Of a stretch of 58,321 nt of DNA, positions 27,552 through 36,040 are shown piece by piece. Each line of letters opens with the position of its first letter. Within the stretch, counting starts at the first letter, position 1. The notes under the pieces are model-generated. The model saw only the letters and a list, made by a program, of their open reading frames with translations. It did not search any database and was not told where the DNA came from. The translations under genes and the position numbers were made by a program. Source of the DNA: Desulfobacterales bacterium (GTDB taxonomy: Bacteria > Desulfobacterota > Desulfobacteria > Desulfobacterales > UBA2156); assembly GCA_011049715.1 (NCBI GenBank), contig DRHF01000343.1, positions 1 through 58,321 on the forward strand, in the 5' to 3' direction.

Positions 27552-28750
27552 GATTTATACCATCTAAAACACCAAGTAAAAGGCCTCAGAAAAAAGTATA
27601 AAAAGAACAAGAGATCTGGTAAAATCACTGACTCAAATTCGTCATAGGACGGTCCAATTTGATAAAGAAAAAAATTTAGCTTATAGGGTAGATCTTTGCG
27701 CAGTCTTATATCGTACAGTTTTTCTCGGAAATAATCGAGTGTGAAGGGTTTACTGGGATAATCCACTGAATACCTTATGCGATAGTAAGCCATCCTGACG
27801 AGGTCATGTACCACTTTGTCAGTTTGTCCATATATCTTCACTTGCTGGGGCAGCCGGCTCTTTAGCAACAGCGTTGCCAAAACCACACCCTCAGCCATCA
27901 CACGACGAATGCCAAGTCGATTGGCCTGACCCATCTGTTTTGTCCAGTCGATTGTCTGATGTCTATACAAGAGTTGGGCCAGGTCATTGAGCCAGAACAG
28001 CCTGAACCAGGCATGAGCCGCCCCGTGTGCGCAGATGAGCTGGATGGTATGTTCGAGCGAAAGTGTTGCCACATCTATGCCGCCGAGTTTCACGGTCTGC
28101 CGCCTTTCCCAGGCTTCATCGAATTTCAGTGGGAAGAGAGCAGGATTTGATCCATACCTGTAATGAAGCTCGACCCTAATCGCCCGCTCTTTACAAAAAT
28201 ACCTGAAATGATAATTGTTCCGTTGGTAAACAGCGTGTTGTCTGGGTGTAAGCGTAAAACCGGGATGGGTTCTTTGATAACCTTCCTGTCGCAGAAAATT
28301 GTCCGCTTTCTCAATAGATTCCAAAGGTATCATGATGTCCAGATCTCCCACATGACGTGAACACAAATCACCATAAGCGAGAAGACCCAAAACCGGTCCT
28401 TTAAACGATAAAGCGAAAATGTCCCTTTGATCAAACCCCTTCAAGATATGCACCAGTTCAGTTGTTTTTGAGAGAATTCGCTGAGCATTCCTATGGGCAC
28501 GCTCCCTCAAACGGATGAGCACGTGGGTCGGGATTTTATCTCCCTCAAAACGGTTTAAACTTTTGTATACCAAAGAAGATACCCGGTGCCTGTTAACCAA
28601 TTTGATAAAAACTTCCCAATCGATTGCTTTGGGGCCCAATGAATCGATTTCTCTTCTCTTATTTTGATCGGTAGAGGCCCTAAGACAAGAAAGGATTAAC
28701 CATAGCTCACCAGGCATCTTCAATAAGATCTGTTCATTTTCCTTCTTCAA
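27500..28750 (-). CDS. nucleotidyltransferase-fold protein of a lasso-peptide cluster (NTP_transf_5-like)
   Basis: A 416-residue protein. Residues about 120-145 (SFKGPVLGLLAYGDLCSRHVGDLDIMI) show the KG...R...GD-D pattern of PF14907-type nucleotidyltransferases. Homologues occur in paeninodin- and pseudomycoidin-like lasso clusters with an HPr-like kinase, where they act on the phosphorylated C-terminal Ser. The TTG start at 28750 is supported by GGAGG 7 bp upstream; an ATG at 28717 lacks this. The last 16 or so residues (SFAPPMGHGAASGVG) are encoded by the inserted MITE and replace the natural end. It is divergent from the biosynthesis genes. Confidence 0.8.
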   Translation of the reverse strand: MKKENEQILLKMPGELWLILSCLRASTDQNKRREIDSLGPKAIDWEVFIKLVNRHRVSSLVYKSLNRFEGDKIPTHVLIRLRERAHRNAQRILSKTTELVHILKGFDQRDIFALSFKGPVLGLLAYGDLCSRHVGDLDIMIPLESIEKADNFLRQEGYQRTHPGFTLTPRQHAVYQRNNYHFRYFCKERAIRVELHYRYGSNPALFPLKFDEAWERRQTVKLGGIDVATLSLEHTIQLICAHGAAHAWFRLFWLNDLAQLLYRHQTIDWTKQMGQANRLGIRRVMAEGVVLATLLLKSRLPQQVKIYGQTDKVVHDLVRMAYYRIRYSVDYPSKPFTLDYFREKLYDIRLRKDLPYKLNFFLYQIGPSYDEFESVILPDLLFFLYFFLRPFTWCFRWYKSSSFAPPMGHGAASGVG

Positions 28751-28981
28751 ATAGATTCCTCCACCTGGTATAACAATAATTAAAGCTCAAACGCCTATAG
28801 CGTATAAAGGTGTGAAGCGTCAATCACGTTGTTAAGGTTGTGATTGAATCTATCGGGCTTGTAAAAAAAAAAGGACTCAGCTATTTTATTGACATATCAC
28901 AGGCTATTTTTCTATAAGCATTTGCCAGGCATCAATCAGCGACGATGGGGTGATTGTGCTTCCCATTTTCACCAACTCAAA

Positions 28982-29440
28982 ATGAATTCGAAAACAACAA
29001 AAAACCCAACTGCTTCCATATATCGATTTTTGACCATTTCAAACCGGGAACGTTGGCTGTTTGTGGAAGCGGTTCTGTGGTTGGGCATCTGCCAAATCGC
29101 ATTACTGCTCCCTTTTCGTTGGCTGGCGCCACATCTGGGAGCGCACATGAAAAAATCACCGGATACCCTCCTGCCGGGTAAAAAGCAAACATTAGTTTTC
29201 GATATTTCCAGCGCCATAAGCCGCGCGGCATATTATACACCATGGGAGGTCAAATGTCTGGCCCAGGCCATAGCGGGAAAATTCATGCTGAGGTGCCGCA
29301 AGGTTGAAAGCACGCTGTATCTGGGGGTTGCAAAAAAGAAAGAAAGCCAGCTAAAAGCCCATGCCTGGCTGCGTTGCGGGCAGCAGATTGTCTGCGGTGA
29401 GCGGGGTATGGAGTGGTATACCGTGATATCAACATTCTGA
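28982..29440 (+). CDS. lasso peptide biosynthesis B2 protein (leader protease)
   Basis: A 152-residue transglutaminase-like cysteine protease. A hydrophobic N-terminal part (FVEAVLWLGICQIALLLPF) is followed by the catalytic Cys in WEVKCLAQAIAGKFMLRC and the catalytic His in LKAHAWLRCG, the pattern of split B2 proteins related to the C-terminal domain of McjB. It removes the leader so that the cyclase can attack Gly1 of the core. ATG at 28982 was chosen because the protein then has the usual B2 length; no strong ribosome site precedes it. It runs directly into the kinase gene. Confidence 0.88.
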   Translation: MNSKTTKNPTASIYRFLTISNRERWLFVEAVLWLGICQIALLLPFRWLAPHLGAHMKKSPDTLLPGKKQTLVFDISSAISRAAYYTPWEVKCLAQAIAGKFMLRCRKVESTLYLGVAKKKESQLKAHAWLRCGQQIVCGERGMEWYTVISTF

Positions 29441-29442
29441 GG

Positions 29443-30426
29443 ATGAAGCCCATTTCAAAAATGCTTGAAAAACAACATCAGACCGAAAACTCAGCCGGTG
29501 ACACGATATTCGATCAGACCGGAAAAGGTGTTTATTTCCATAAAGCGTATGGCATGCGATTCCGATCCGAGTTTTGTTGCCCCCGTATTTCGATCTCTTC
29601 GGAAAACGAATTCGATGCCGAAATTCTACTCGGAGATGTTCCCGATGCACTGTCGGACCCTAAGGTATGCGGATATAAGTTTCAGGCAAAACCATCCCAG
29701 ATCCTGCTGCAAACCATCCGCATCGCCGATTTTCACATTACTGATGGCAAAAAAATTGTCGTCAGACCAAAAAACAGTGTCCAGCCAGGTACAATTCAAA
29801 CACTGTTATGGGGTTGGGTATTGGCGGCCCTGCTTCACCAACGCGAAACTTTTCCCCTCCATGGAAGCGTGATCAAGTCCGGTGAGGAAGCCATTATCTT
29901 TTGCGGCCAATCGGGATTCGGTAAATCCACAATATCGATGGCACTTGTGCAGAGAGGTTACCGAATTCTAGACGACAACATGGCTGTGCTTTTTTTCCAG
30001 GATAACCATTTCTACGTCCATCCCGGGGTCCCTGAAATCAAAATGTACGAAAAAGAGACCCCGGTTACAATACAAAATCAACTCTCCATACAAAGGCTCT
30101 TTCCAGAAAGTGACAAATTTTCAATCGATGTGAATCGTCAATATTTTGAAAATTCGTTGCCGGTAACCACCGTATTTATATTGGAAAAATCGCTTAAACA
30201 AAAAGAAATAGTACCCCTGAAGGGGAGCAACAAAATAAAGGCACTGAAAAATAATATATTCTGTGGACGGTTTATCGAGGGACTTGCCAAGACAAAGCCG
30301 CTTTTCAAGTTCCTCATTCGTTTGAGTCAATGCATTGATGTGCTCCTGATCAGGGAGCCCCATTGTAAGGATTTCCCTCATCGCCTGGTAGATAATCTGG
30401 AACAGGAACGTTACATAACGCCTTGA
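29443..30426 (+). CDS. HPr-kinase-like protein, putative lasso-peptide tailoring kinase
   Basis: A 327-residue protein. A diverse N-terminal region is followed by LHGSVIKSGEEAIIFCGQSGFGKSTIS (Walker A GQSGFGKST at residues about 158-166) and YRILDDNMAVLF, whose DD corresponds to the HPr kinase catalytic acid region. Homologues PadeK and ThcoK phosphorylate the C-terminal Ser side chain of the lasso precursor. The precursor found at 32733 ends in Ser, which fits. The ATG at 29443 follows the upstream TGA by 2 bp; a GTG at 29413 is possible. Function is by family and context. Confidence 0.83.
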   Translation: MKPISKMLEKQHQTENSAGDTIFDQTGKGVYFHKAYGMRFRSEFCCPRISISSENEFDAEILLGDVPDALSDPKVCGYKFQAKPSQILLQTIRIADFHITDGKKIVVRPKNSVQPGTIQTLLWGWVLAALLHQRETFPLHGSVIKSGEEAIIFCGQSGFGKSTISMALVQRGYRILDDNMAVLFFQDNHFYVHPGVPEIKMYEKETPVTIQNQLSIQRLFPESDKFSIDVNRQYFENSLPVTTVFILEKSLKQKEIVPLKGSNKIKALKNNIFCGRFIEGLAKTKPLFKFLIRLSQCIDVLLIREPHCKDFPHRLVDNLEQERYITP

Positions 30427-30462
30427 GGCAAATTGAAGAATTTTTATAGAGAGGAAAGAACT

Positions 30463-30753
30463 GTGAACAGACAATTTTCTGATAATTCGATTGTAAGGCG
30501 AAAGGATGAAATCATCTCCGGAGAGGTGGATGGCGAAACCGTCATGATGAGTATCGAAAGGGGTCATTACCATTCCCTGAATCTGACAGGGAACAGAATC
30601 TGGGAGATATTGGAAACCCCCTGCACGGTTGGCAGGATTATCGAAACACTAAAAGACGAATTCGATGTCAAACCCGAAGTAATCACCGAAGAAGTATACC
30701 GGTTTCTCGATCAATTGCTTGAAAGGGATGTCATTCAGATCGACGCATCTTAA
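30463..30753 (+). CDS. PqqD-like lasso peptide B1 protein (leader recognition)
   Basis: A 96-residue PqqD-fold protein: SIVRRKDEIISGEVDGETV, YHSLNLTGNRIWEILE and a C-terminal helix VYRFLDQLLERDVIQ. B1 proteins bind the precursor leader and present it to the B2 protease and the cyclase. The GTG start at 30463 is supported by AGAGGAAAG just upstream; the TTG at 30433 lacks such a site. It ends 6 bp before the cyclase gene, so translation is probably coupled. Confidence 0.9.
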   Translation: MNRQFSDNSIVRRKDEIISGEVDGETVMMSIERGHYHSLNLTGNRIWEILETPCTVGRIIETLKDEFDVKPEVITEEVYRFLDQLLERDVIQIDAS

Positions 30754-30759
30754 AACCCC

Positions 30760-32661
30760 ATGAGCGGCATTTTCGGAATATTTCATACAGATGGAAAACC
30801 TATAGACCCAGTACATCTGGACCAGATGGCGTCTGGGCTCTCTTTTATCCGATCCAATGGAGTGGATGTGTGGCGCCACGGATCTGTTGGTTTTGGAAGA
30901 TTGAAACCATACGGTTTTTCCACATCTTTGAATAATCAATCGGCACTTCAAACCTCTGCTAACGGTATGATCATTGTAGCAGATGCCCGTTTGACCAACC
31001 GCACAGCGCTTTTAAATACCTTTGATTTGCCCAACTCCTCACAATCCGATTTTTCCGATGAAGCGTTGATTCTGCAATCCTATGAGAGGTGGGGGCAGAG
31101 GTGTCCCCGCTACCTTTCCGGCGAATTTGCCTTTGCAATCTGGGATTCTGCAAAACGACAGCTCTTTTGCGCCAGGGACCACATGGGGATCAAGCCTTTT
31201 TTTTACTCAAATCTGAAGAACACCTTTGTGTTTTCCAGCCGGGTCAAAGGTATACGGGTGCTCGACTTTATCCCAATCGAATTGAACGAGCATAACCTTG
31301 CAGCAGCTTTATTCCTGACCAAAGCCGATAAATCCCAGACGTATTTCATGGGTATTCGTCGCTTAAGGGCTGCCCACACCCTTGAGGTTCACGACAAACA
31401 AGACAGACCCATGGCCGTAACGCCTTTTTGGAGCCTGCAACCCAAGAACCACCAAATTATGCTGTCTGATCAGGAGTATGCCGATGCTTTTCGCGAAATA
31501 ATCGTAAGGTCAGTCTGCAAACGTCTCGATAAAGCAGGTACAACCGGTGTCATGCTCAGCGGTGGGTTGGATTCATCTGCGATTGCCTGTATTGCAGCTC
31601 AGCAGTTGCGAAAAAGAGATTTACCTCTGTTCTCAGTCTCTTCAGTTCTGCCTGAAAACCATGGAGGTATTGAAAGCGACGAAAGGGATTATATAAAACA
31701 AGTGGCAAAACAGGAGCTAAATATCATTAGTCATCATGCTATTGCCGAGGGTGCCGATCCTTTTCAAAACCTTGAATCCAAGTTCGATCGGTTCAGTGAA
31801 CCGGTAAACGCTTTTCATTATATGGACGAGGCTATTGCCAATACATTTTCAACCCTAGGGGTGAAGAGGGTGCTTTCCGGGTTTCATGGCGATACATTTG
31901 CTTCCTATGACGGAAGAGACTCACTGAGCTGTCTGATCCGGCAGTTGAGGTGGGGGACCGCTCTTAATTGCATCCTAGATCTGAAAAGAGTTCAAAATGA
32001 AACCATAGGGGCATTATACAGAAACAACATTTTTCCATGGCTACTGCCGAAGTTTACTGATTTTCTTGAGCAATTGAAGCTAGACGGAAGAGAAGCTAAA
32101 TTGTCCTCTCCAGCCGCTAAACCCTTTTCGGACCGGTTCCACGAGAATTCATACCAGAACAGAGAATTCTTTCAAACAAGTCTGATGCCTTGTATTGCCT
32201 ATGGCAGCCCGTCCATGGAATATCAAACAGCTGAATACGCATCTTTGGACATGAATATCCGCTTTCCCTACTGGGATAAGGAACTTGTTGAGTTTATGAT
32301 CAACATTCCACCAGAACAGTTCATCGTCGGAGGTTTCAAACGCAGTCTGTTTCGCCGGGCCATGAATGGGATTCTTCCGGAAACCGTCCGGCAGCGAAAT
32401 ACAAAACATCCCTACACCCCGGACTTTCATCGGCGGGTTATAAGCAAAAAGAAGGAAATTAGACAATACCTTAATGATATCGAATCTGATCGGAGCCTGA
32501 TGGAAATGATCTCTTTTTATATCGATACGGACACAATCAGAAAAAAGATAGGATCCATCAAGCCTGCAAAGGGTCGGGCCGATTGGGAAACGGGCACTCA
32601 ATCTATTGTGGTTTCCGGTATTATTTTGATCAGATTTTTAGTTTGGATGGGGCGATTATAG
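30760..32661 (+). CDS. lasso cyclase, asparagine synthetase-like (C protein)
   Basis: A 633-residue homologue of asparagine synthetase B. The N-terminal glutaminase-like domain begins MSGIFGIF with Ser in place of the catalytic Cys2, as in lasso cyclases that need no glutamine. The ATP-binding domain has the PP-loop GVMLSGGLDSSAIACIA and later GFHGDTFASYDGRD. It adenylates the Asp side chain of the core and forms the amide with Gly1. It ends in TAG. The precursor gene follows 71 bp downstream. Confidence 0.92.
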   Translation: MSGIFGIFHTDGKPIDPVHLDQMASGLSFIRSNGVDVWRHGSVGFGRLKPYGFSTSLNNQSALQTSANGMIIVADARLTNRTALLNTFDLPNSSQSDFSDEALILQSYERWGQRCPRYLSGEFAFAIWDSAKRQLFCARDHMGIKPFFYSNLKNTFVFSSRVKGIRVLDFIPIELNEHNLAAALFLTKADKSQTYFMGIRRLRAAHTLEVHDKQDRPMAVTPFWSLQPKNHQIMLSDQEYADAFREIIVRSVCKRLDKAGTTGVMLSGGLDSSAIACIAAQQLRKRDLPLFSVSSVLPENHGGIESDERDYIKQVAKQELNIISHHAIAEGADPFQNLESKFDRFSEPVNAFHYMDEAIANTFSTLGVKRVLSGFHGDTFASYDGRDSLSCLIRQLRWGTALNCILDLKRVQNETIGALYRNNIFPWLLPKFTDFLEQLKLDGREAKLSSPAAKPFSDRFHENSYQNREFFQTSLMPCIAYGSPSMEYQTAEYASLDMNIRFPYWDKELVEFMINIPPEQFIVGGFKRSLFRRAMNGILPETVRQRNTKHPYTPDFHRRVISKKKEIRQYLNDIESDRSLMEMISFYIDTDTIRKKIGSIKPAKGRADWETGTQSIVVSGIILIRFLVWMGRL

Positions 32662-32673
32662 GTTATTTTCATC

Positions 32674-32700
32674 TTGACAAACCCAATACCGAGTTGTAAT
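32674..32700 (+). promoter_or_regulatory. candidate sigma-70-type promoter for the precursor gene
   Basis: TTGACA (32674-32679) and TGTAAT (32695-32700), 15 bp apart, precede the precursor ATG at 32733. The -35 is perfect, the -10 differs at one base and the spacing is short. A separate promoter would let the peptide be made in excess over its enzymes. Confidence 0.4.
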
Positions 32701-32732
32701 CAGTGTGTAATCTTTAATTCAGGAGATTTGAA

Positions 32733-32879
32733 ATGGAAAAAAAAGATCCATCTTCACAACCCAAAACCGGACATGAAAGAAAAGCTTGGATCACCCCTGA
32801 AGTTTTCGATTCACCGGTGATCGCGGTGACTGAGGGAACTTTTTCGGGGTCGGGTACGGATAACAACAATTACAGTTGA
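32733..32879 (+). CDS. lasso peptide precursor (48 residues)
   Basis: A 48-residue peptide with AGGAG 7 bp before the ATG, between the cyclase and glycosyltransferase genes. The leader contains W19-I-T-P22-E-V24, matching the Y-x-x-P-x-L motif bound by B1 proteins, and Thr33 at the -2 position conserved in lasso precursors. Cleavage after Glu34 gives the core GTFSGSGTDNNNYS (14 residues). Only Asp9 can close a 7- to 9-residue ring with Gly1, giving a 9-residue ring and the tail NNNYS. The C-terminal Ser is the expected kinase target. The core is short for the class, with a small-residue ring and an Asn-rich tail. Confidence 0.88.
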   Translation: MEKKDPSSQPKTGHERKAWITPEVFDSPVIAVTEGTFSGSGTDNNNYS

Positions 32880-32902
32880 TTTCATAGCTGTAAAATAAAT
32901 CC

Positions 32903-34096
32903 ATGAGCCGCATTTTATGCTGCTGGGAGTTGGGAGGCGGATTCGGACATCTGTATCCCTTGGTACCTTTTGTCTCTGCGTTTGACCAGGCAGGAATCGA
33001 AGTTGGTTTTGCAGCCCAAAACCTGGCCCGGGCTGAACAGGTCATTGGCAGATTCAATGTAAAATTGCTGCAAAGCCCGATCTGGCAGACACCCTCTCGT
33101 TCTTTTCCTTTATCGCTCAATTATGCACAAAATCTGTATCGCAATGGATATTGGCACCTCCCTTCCCTGAAAGCCAATATCAAGGCATGGGTTCATCTTT
33201 TTGAAATCTTTCAACCGGATATTATTCTGGCGGATCATTCGCCTACTGCCATATTGGCAGCCAAATTGTTGGAAATTCCGCGGGCCGCTATAGGTTACGG
33301 TTTCATTGTTCCCCCCTGTTCTTCACTGATGCCATCCTTACAACCTTGGTTCTCGATACCTCAACATATCCTTTTCCCTAAAGAAAAAGAATGTCTTAAC
33401 AATATTAATGAAACCTTAACAGAACTCAGCTTTAAACACCTCGGCGTTCTGGCAGATATTTTTGAGGGTGCAGAAGTGTTCTTAACTACTTTTCCAGAGC
33501 TTGACCACTATGGTTCGCGTCAGGGTACTCACTATTGGGGCCCGGTACTATCGACTGAAAATGGAGCCGAGCCATCCCGGCAAGAGAGAAGCGGTGAAAC
33601 GATTTTTATGTATTTAAACTACCATTACAGGTTTCTATATCAGATTTTATCGCAGATTAAAGAGATTGGCATGCCAACTCTAGCTGTTATTCGTGACATG
33701 CCGGAGACGGCAGCAAAAGCATGGGAAGGGGAAAATATCAAAATTTCTACTAAACCGGTTAACTTGAAAAAGGCGACAGAACAGAGTCATTTCTTTATAA
33801 CTCATGGGGGGGCGAACACCGGAAGCTTTATCTTGCTCTCAGGAAAACCGCTCTTAATCCTTCCGGAGCATCTGGAGCAATGTCTCTGGGGGTACCGCAT
33901 CTCAGAACAAAATCTGGGACTAATGGTTAACTGGTTTAATCCAAAGCCAGATTTTAGCAAAAAACTGAATGATCTTTTAACTGACAAAAAAATATTAAGT
34001 GCTGTATCAGCATTTGCCAATCGACATAAAACCTATAATTCTGACAAAACGGTTCAGGAAATATGCAACCGTTTGGAGAAAATATCGATCTTATAG
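32903..34096 (+). CDS. glycosyltransferase, GT1/MGT-like
   Basis: A 397-residue GT-B enzyme. It begins MSRILCCWELGGGFGHLYPLVPF, the usual GT1 acceptor-domain start, and has the donor-binding signature HFFITHGGANTGSFILLSGKPLLILPEHLEQ at residues about 290-320. It follows the precursor gene by 23 bp with no good ribosome site, and ends in TAG. GT1 enzymes glycosylate small molecules from UDP-sugars, so it may decorate the lasso peptide, perhaps on its phosphorylated Ser or on Thr/Ser of the ring (inference). A cluster-independent substrate is possible. Confidence 0.8.
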   Translation: MSRILCCWELGGGFGHLYPLVPFVSAFDQAGIEVGFAAQNLARAEQVIGRFNVKLLQSPIWQTPSRSFPLSLNYAQNLYRNGYWHLPSLKANIKAWVHLFEIFQPDIILADHSPTAILAAKLLEIPRAAIGYGFIVPPCSSLMPSLQPWFSIPQHILFPKEKECLNNINETLTELSFKHLGVLADIFEGAEVFLTTFPELDHYGSRQGTHYWGPVLSTENGAEPSRQERSGETIFMYLNYHYRFLYQILSQIKEIGMPTLAVIRDMPETAAKAWEGENIKISTKPVNLKKATEQSHFFITHGGANTGSFILLSGKPLLILPEHLEQCLWGYRISEQNLGLMVNWFNPKPDFSKKLNDLLTDKKILSAVSAFANRHKTYNSDKTVQEICNRLEKISIL

Positions 34097-34167
34097 TTTG
34101 TATCACGGTATTTTTTTTATAACCGGATAACTGAAAAAACGATTTATCAATATGAGAAAGGTCTCCA

Positions 34168-34908
34168 ATGGGCTTCTGGATTAGGGCAATCCCATCGATT
34201 CTCGAAGAGAATGAAAAAACAGGATGGAATGTTTACAAGTTATTTAACAAATCATCTTGTTTAATAAAAAATTTATCCTGCCATGTAGGCGTACTCAGTG
34301 AAGGCAAGATGCCCCATCCTCTTCATCAGCATGCCGAAGAAGAATTGATTGTTATATTATGCGGCGAAATTGAAATTACTATAGCGCAGGCTCGTCAACC
34401 CTATGGAAAAAAACAAGATCGACTTAAAAGGGGGTCCGTTATTTATCTATCTGCCCATCATCAACATACCATCAGGTCAATCGGACCCGGACCTGCGGAA
34501 TTCCTGATTATTAGATGGAAAGGAACCATAAACAAGTTAAATGATGATATCTCAAAGTCATTTGTCTTCAATCAATCAGAACGAGACCGGCTTCCGATAT
34601 CGAAATTTGGATCAGGATTAAGCATGATTCGTCTATTTGAAATGCCGACTAGGTACTTAAGAAATTTGTCTGCGGGAATTCTTGATCTGAAAATGGGCAC
34701 CGGGGTGAAACCACACAGGCACGACCATGATCTCGCTATATTATTGATGGACGGTTGTATCGAAACAATGAACGCAGAAATATCAGCACCCGCCGTTCTC
34801 TTTTTTCCTGCTGGTACTCCGCATTGGCAGAAAAATACGGGACAGATAGTGGCATCATTACTTGCTTTTGAGTTCCATGGGGATAAAGGACTTTCGCTGC
34901 AATCTTAG
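34168..34908 (+). CDS. two-domain cupin protein
   Basis: A 246-residue protein with two cupin domains. The first (residues about 30-115) has PHPLHQHAEEELIVILCGEIEI and a second motif with HHQHTI; the second (about 160-240) has GVKPHRHDHDLAILLMDGCIE and FFPAGTPHWQ. Both keep the His/Glu-type metal ligands. AAAGG precedes the ATG. It is the last plus-strand gene after the lasso genes and may be part of the cluster, but cupins are too diverse to name a reaction. It ends in TAG. Confidence 0.75.
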   Translation: MGFWIRAIPSILEENEKTGWNVYKLFNKSSCLIKNLSCHVGVLSEGKMPHPLHQHAEEELIVILCGEIEITIAQARQPYGKKQDRLKRGSVIYLSAHHQHTIRSIGPGPAEFLIIRWKGTINKLNDDISKSFVFNQSERDRLPISKFGSGLSMIRLFEMPTRYLRNLSAGILDLKMGTGVKPHRHDHDLAILLMDGCIETMNAEISAPAVLFFPAGTPHWQKNTGQIVASLLAFEFHGDKGLSLQS

Positions 34909-35041
34909 CGTCTCATATCGTAACTTCAGCCTAAGTGGGCTACACATCCGTTCAGACATCTAGTGTCAACGTCATTTAGCGTCGCATATCTTCCAGTTTA
35001 CCATAAAGCCCTACCGCTATCTCCCAACTATAGAGAACGTG

Positions 35042-36040
35042 CTATTCATTGAACAACCGTTCATACGGCGGGCGCCATTTTTTAATTTCGTCCGTGGTTA
35101 TCCAGTTATCGAATTTCTTCAGGGCCTCATACATCTGGCAGCCTAAGCACGGCATGTCTTTTCTGGGGGGGGCTTTCCCCATGAGCATTTGCCGGGCATA
35201 TCGCATCTTTTCACTGTTATAATGCATTAAGAGATTCCCATTAAAAACATTTTCTGAAAAAATGACCCGGATATTATTGCTGCAACCGAGTAATTTGCCA
35301 TCCCAGTTGATTTGAGGACTTTTCCACAGGGCGTGGCAAACCCCCCGAACATAATCCTTCTTGGTTTTTTTAAGGTAATCGCGTCTATCCACATAGCCGA
35401 TAAGTCCACGTACGCGACCCCGGTTTTTTACCGGCATACAATCTGGCAAAAGGTTGTACCTGAAACTGATTTTCATTTTCAAAAGATTGGCAAGTAGGGT
35501 AGCTTTTTCCATTTCGTGTTCGTTGTGACCGAAAACGATAAATTGAAAAATCAAGTATGGTTTGGATGATCGATATTTTTCTTTGTAAGCGTTTATTTTC
35601 CGGATATTGGCAATCACCTTTTTCAGGCTTCCCCCGACCCGGTAAGCAGAATACGTTTCCTGAGTGATCCCGTCAATAGCGCAACGCACCACCTCGGTTT
35701 GGAATTTGACCAACGCCTCCAAGGCCTCATCCGAAGCATGATTCAAATTGGCACCATCATTGATCGTCGTGGAAACCTTTTTGGCATGGGTGTATTCCAG
35801 GATTTTTGGCAAATCCGGATTCAGGAAGACCTCCCCGGAACTAGCCAACTCCACCCATCTTATATAGGGGTTGTTGCCAATAAACATTTTGAAAGTTTCA
35901 AACGAAAGGTACCCCCGACCGATGATGGTGGTCGTTTTATCCTGGGTCTCCGGACAAAGAGGACACTTTAACTGGCAAAGGCTGCAGGCTTCCAGCCGGA
36001 TTGATGTTGGTAATGCAATTGCCCCGCCTAATTTATTCAT
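35042..36040 (-). CDS. radical SAM/SPASM-type protein, paralogue 1
   Basis: A 332-residue protein. LEACSLCQLKCPLCPE carries the radical SAM motif C-x3-C-x2-C; the barrel includes SSGEVFLNPDLPKIL and AIDGITQETYSAYRVGG. The C-terminal part has scattered Cys (GVCH, GCSNN, PCLGCQMYE) that probably bind an auxiliary cluster. The ATG at 36040 overlaps the TAA of the upstream paralogue (ATGAATAA), so the two are translationally coupled. The substrate is unknown; neighbours suggest envelope glycan or peptide modification. Confidence 0.85.
   Translation of the reverse strand: MNKLGGAIALPTSIRLEACSLCQLKCPLCPETQDKTTTIIGRGYLSFETFKMFIGNNPYIRWVELASSGEVFLNPDLPKILEYTHAKKVSTTINDGANLNHASDEALEALVKFQTEVVRCAIDGITQETYSAYRVGGSLKKVIANIRKINAYKEKYRSSKPYLIFQFIVFGHNEHEMEKATLLANLLKMKISFRYNLLPDCMPVKNRGRVRGLIGYVDRRDYLKKTKKDYVRGVCHALWKSPQINWDGKLLGCSNNIRVIFSENVFNGNLLMHYNSEKMRYARQMLMGKAPPRKDMPCLGCQMYEALKKFDNWITTDEIKKWRPPYERLFNE

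Noticed and set aside
30760..32661. Ordinary asparagine synthetase
   Set aside because: The catalytic Cys2 is replaced by Ser and the gene is embedded between B1 and a lasso precursor, which marks a lasso cyclase.
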